This document shows positions 63,810 to 64,000 of a stretch of DNA of 64,000 bases, piece after piece. The stretch comes from CAZIOH01 sp964540815 (lineage in GTDB: Bacteria > Myxococcota_A > Polyangia > Fen-1088). Every line of letters starts with the position of its first letter. Position 1 is the stretch's first letter. The notes beneath the pieces are model-generated. The model was given only the letters and a program-made list of their open reading frames with translations. It did no database searches and had not been told where the DNA came from. Location: positions 8,126 through 72,125 of the forward strand of contig CAZIOH010000024.1 in assembly GCA_964540815.1 (NCBI GenBank), written 5' to 3'. The position numbers and the translations under genes were made by a program.

Positions 63810-63825
63810 AGCAATCGACGTACCG
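63810..63825 (-). promoter_or_regulatory. Candidate sigma-54 promoter for the fliL operon
   Basis: On the minus strand CGGTACGTCGATTGCT matches TGGCACG-N4-TTGCW at all but two positions, with GG and GC separated by 10 bases. Transcription would begin about 15 bases before the fliL ATG, just upstream of its ribosome site. Confidence 0.6.
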
Positions 63826-63886
63826 TCAACCCGCATCGGCGGATCACGCGGAATTCGTGACTCCCGATCCGGCGCCGCCCCCGAAC

Positions 63887-63921
63887 GGCGTCAGGCCGCT
63901 GACGCCGCGAGCGGCGGCGTC
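63887..63921. other. Two competing hairpins upstream of the fliL promoter
   Basis: GGCGTCA-GGCCGC-TGACGCC (63887-63906) and GACGCCGC-GAGCG-GCGGCGTC (63901-63920) are both perfect and share an arm, so only one can form at a time. No T run follows on either strand. They could insulate the operon or be remnants of a terminator. Confidence 0.45.
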
Positions 63922-63940
63922 ACACGCTTGACGAGCTGAT

Positions 63941-64000
63941 CATTGTATCGGGAAGTGCCTCGCTGCCGCTCGCACGTCCCCGCACCCCTCTCGCTCCACG
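63941..64000 (-). repeat. Inverted copy of the dispersed intergenic repeat, cut by the window end
   Basis: Read on the minus strand, GGGGACGTGCGAGCGGCAGC continues to CGATACAATG. This matches the end of the long unit at 17981-18208 over about 40 bases with a few substitutions and one missing base. The copy continues past the window end. Confidence 0.75.

Noticed and set aside
63802..63817. Sigma-54 site on the plus strand starting TGGCACG
   Set aside because: The -24 half is perfect, but no TTGC or GC lies at the required distance; the minus-strand motif overlapping it fits fully.

Overview
The window is high-GC DNA (about 70% by eye) from a Gram-negative bacterium. It carries P-ring and L-ring flagellar genes, an OprB-type porin and many lipoprotein signals. 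The mix of futalosine-type menaquinone genes, very cysteine-rich secreted lipoproteins with Gly/Ser/Thr linkers, a MauG-type cytochrome, a CtaA-CtaB fusion and a large flagellar supercluster suggests a flagellated member of the Myxococcota or a related former deltaproteobacterial lineage. This placement is an inference from gene content. A run of exactly 100 N at 12393-12492 shows that the sequence is a scaffolded draft.

Layout. (1) 1-7783, plus strand: a tightly overlapped operon for menaquinone through the futalosine route: ubiE/menG (5' end missing), ubiX-like, a radical-SAM-like gene without the cluster cysteines, mqnE, an mqnA-mqnC fusion, an MqnX-type deaminase and a UbiA-family prenyltransferase. 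mqnB, mqnD and the UbiD-like decarboxylase are not in the window. (2) 8160-13073: two cysteine-rich lipoproteins, the second broken by the assembly gap. (3) 13177-15184: a divergent pair, a VWA-domain lipoprotein and a small anchored protein. (4) 15257-18302: tRNA-Arg(TCG), tRNA-Lys(CTT), pgi, a small conserved-looking gene and a tandem intergenic repeat. (5) 18303-24647: tail-specific protease, GST-like protein, a GH51/GH39-like glycosidase lipoprotein and a YoaK/DUF1275 membrane protein. (6) 24793-28687: ctaA-ctaB fusion and an ABC exporter, translationally coupled. (7) 28730-40553: mostly envelope and secreted proteins, an ECF sigma factor with a SnoaL-like tail, a porin, a small Rof-like gene, and a cluster of metallophosphoesterase, MauG-like cytochrome and HupE-like protein.

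(8) 40564-63785, almost entirely minus strand: flagellar genes in two transcription blocks. The first is fliL-M-N-O-P-Q-R-flhB-A-F-G-fliA followed by an HDOD-GGDEF gene. The second is flgF-G-A-H-I-J-M-N-K-L. A fliJ-like gene lies on the plus strand between them. Each block is preceded by a good sigma-54-type (GG-N10-GC) motif. FliA with FlgM gives the usual late-gene switch, and FlhF with FlhG suggests polar flagella.

The least ordinary features are the menaquinone operon (gene fusion plus a cluster-less radical SAM relative), the greatly enlarged FliO, a non-coding insert between fliQ and fliR, a dispersed intergenic repeat family present at three places, and a His-codon-rich inverted repeat between convergent genes.
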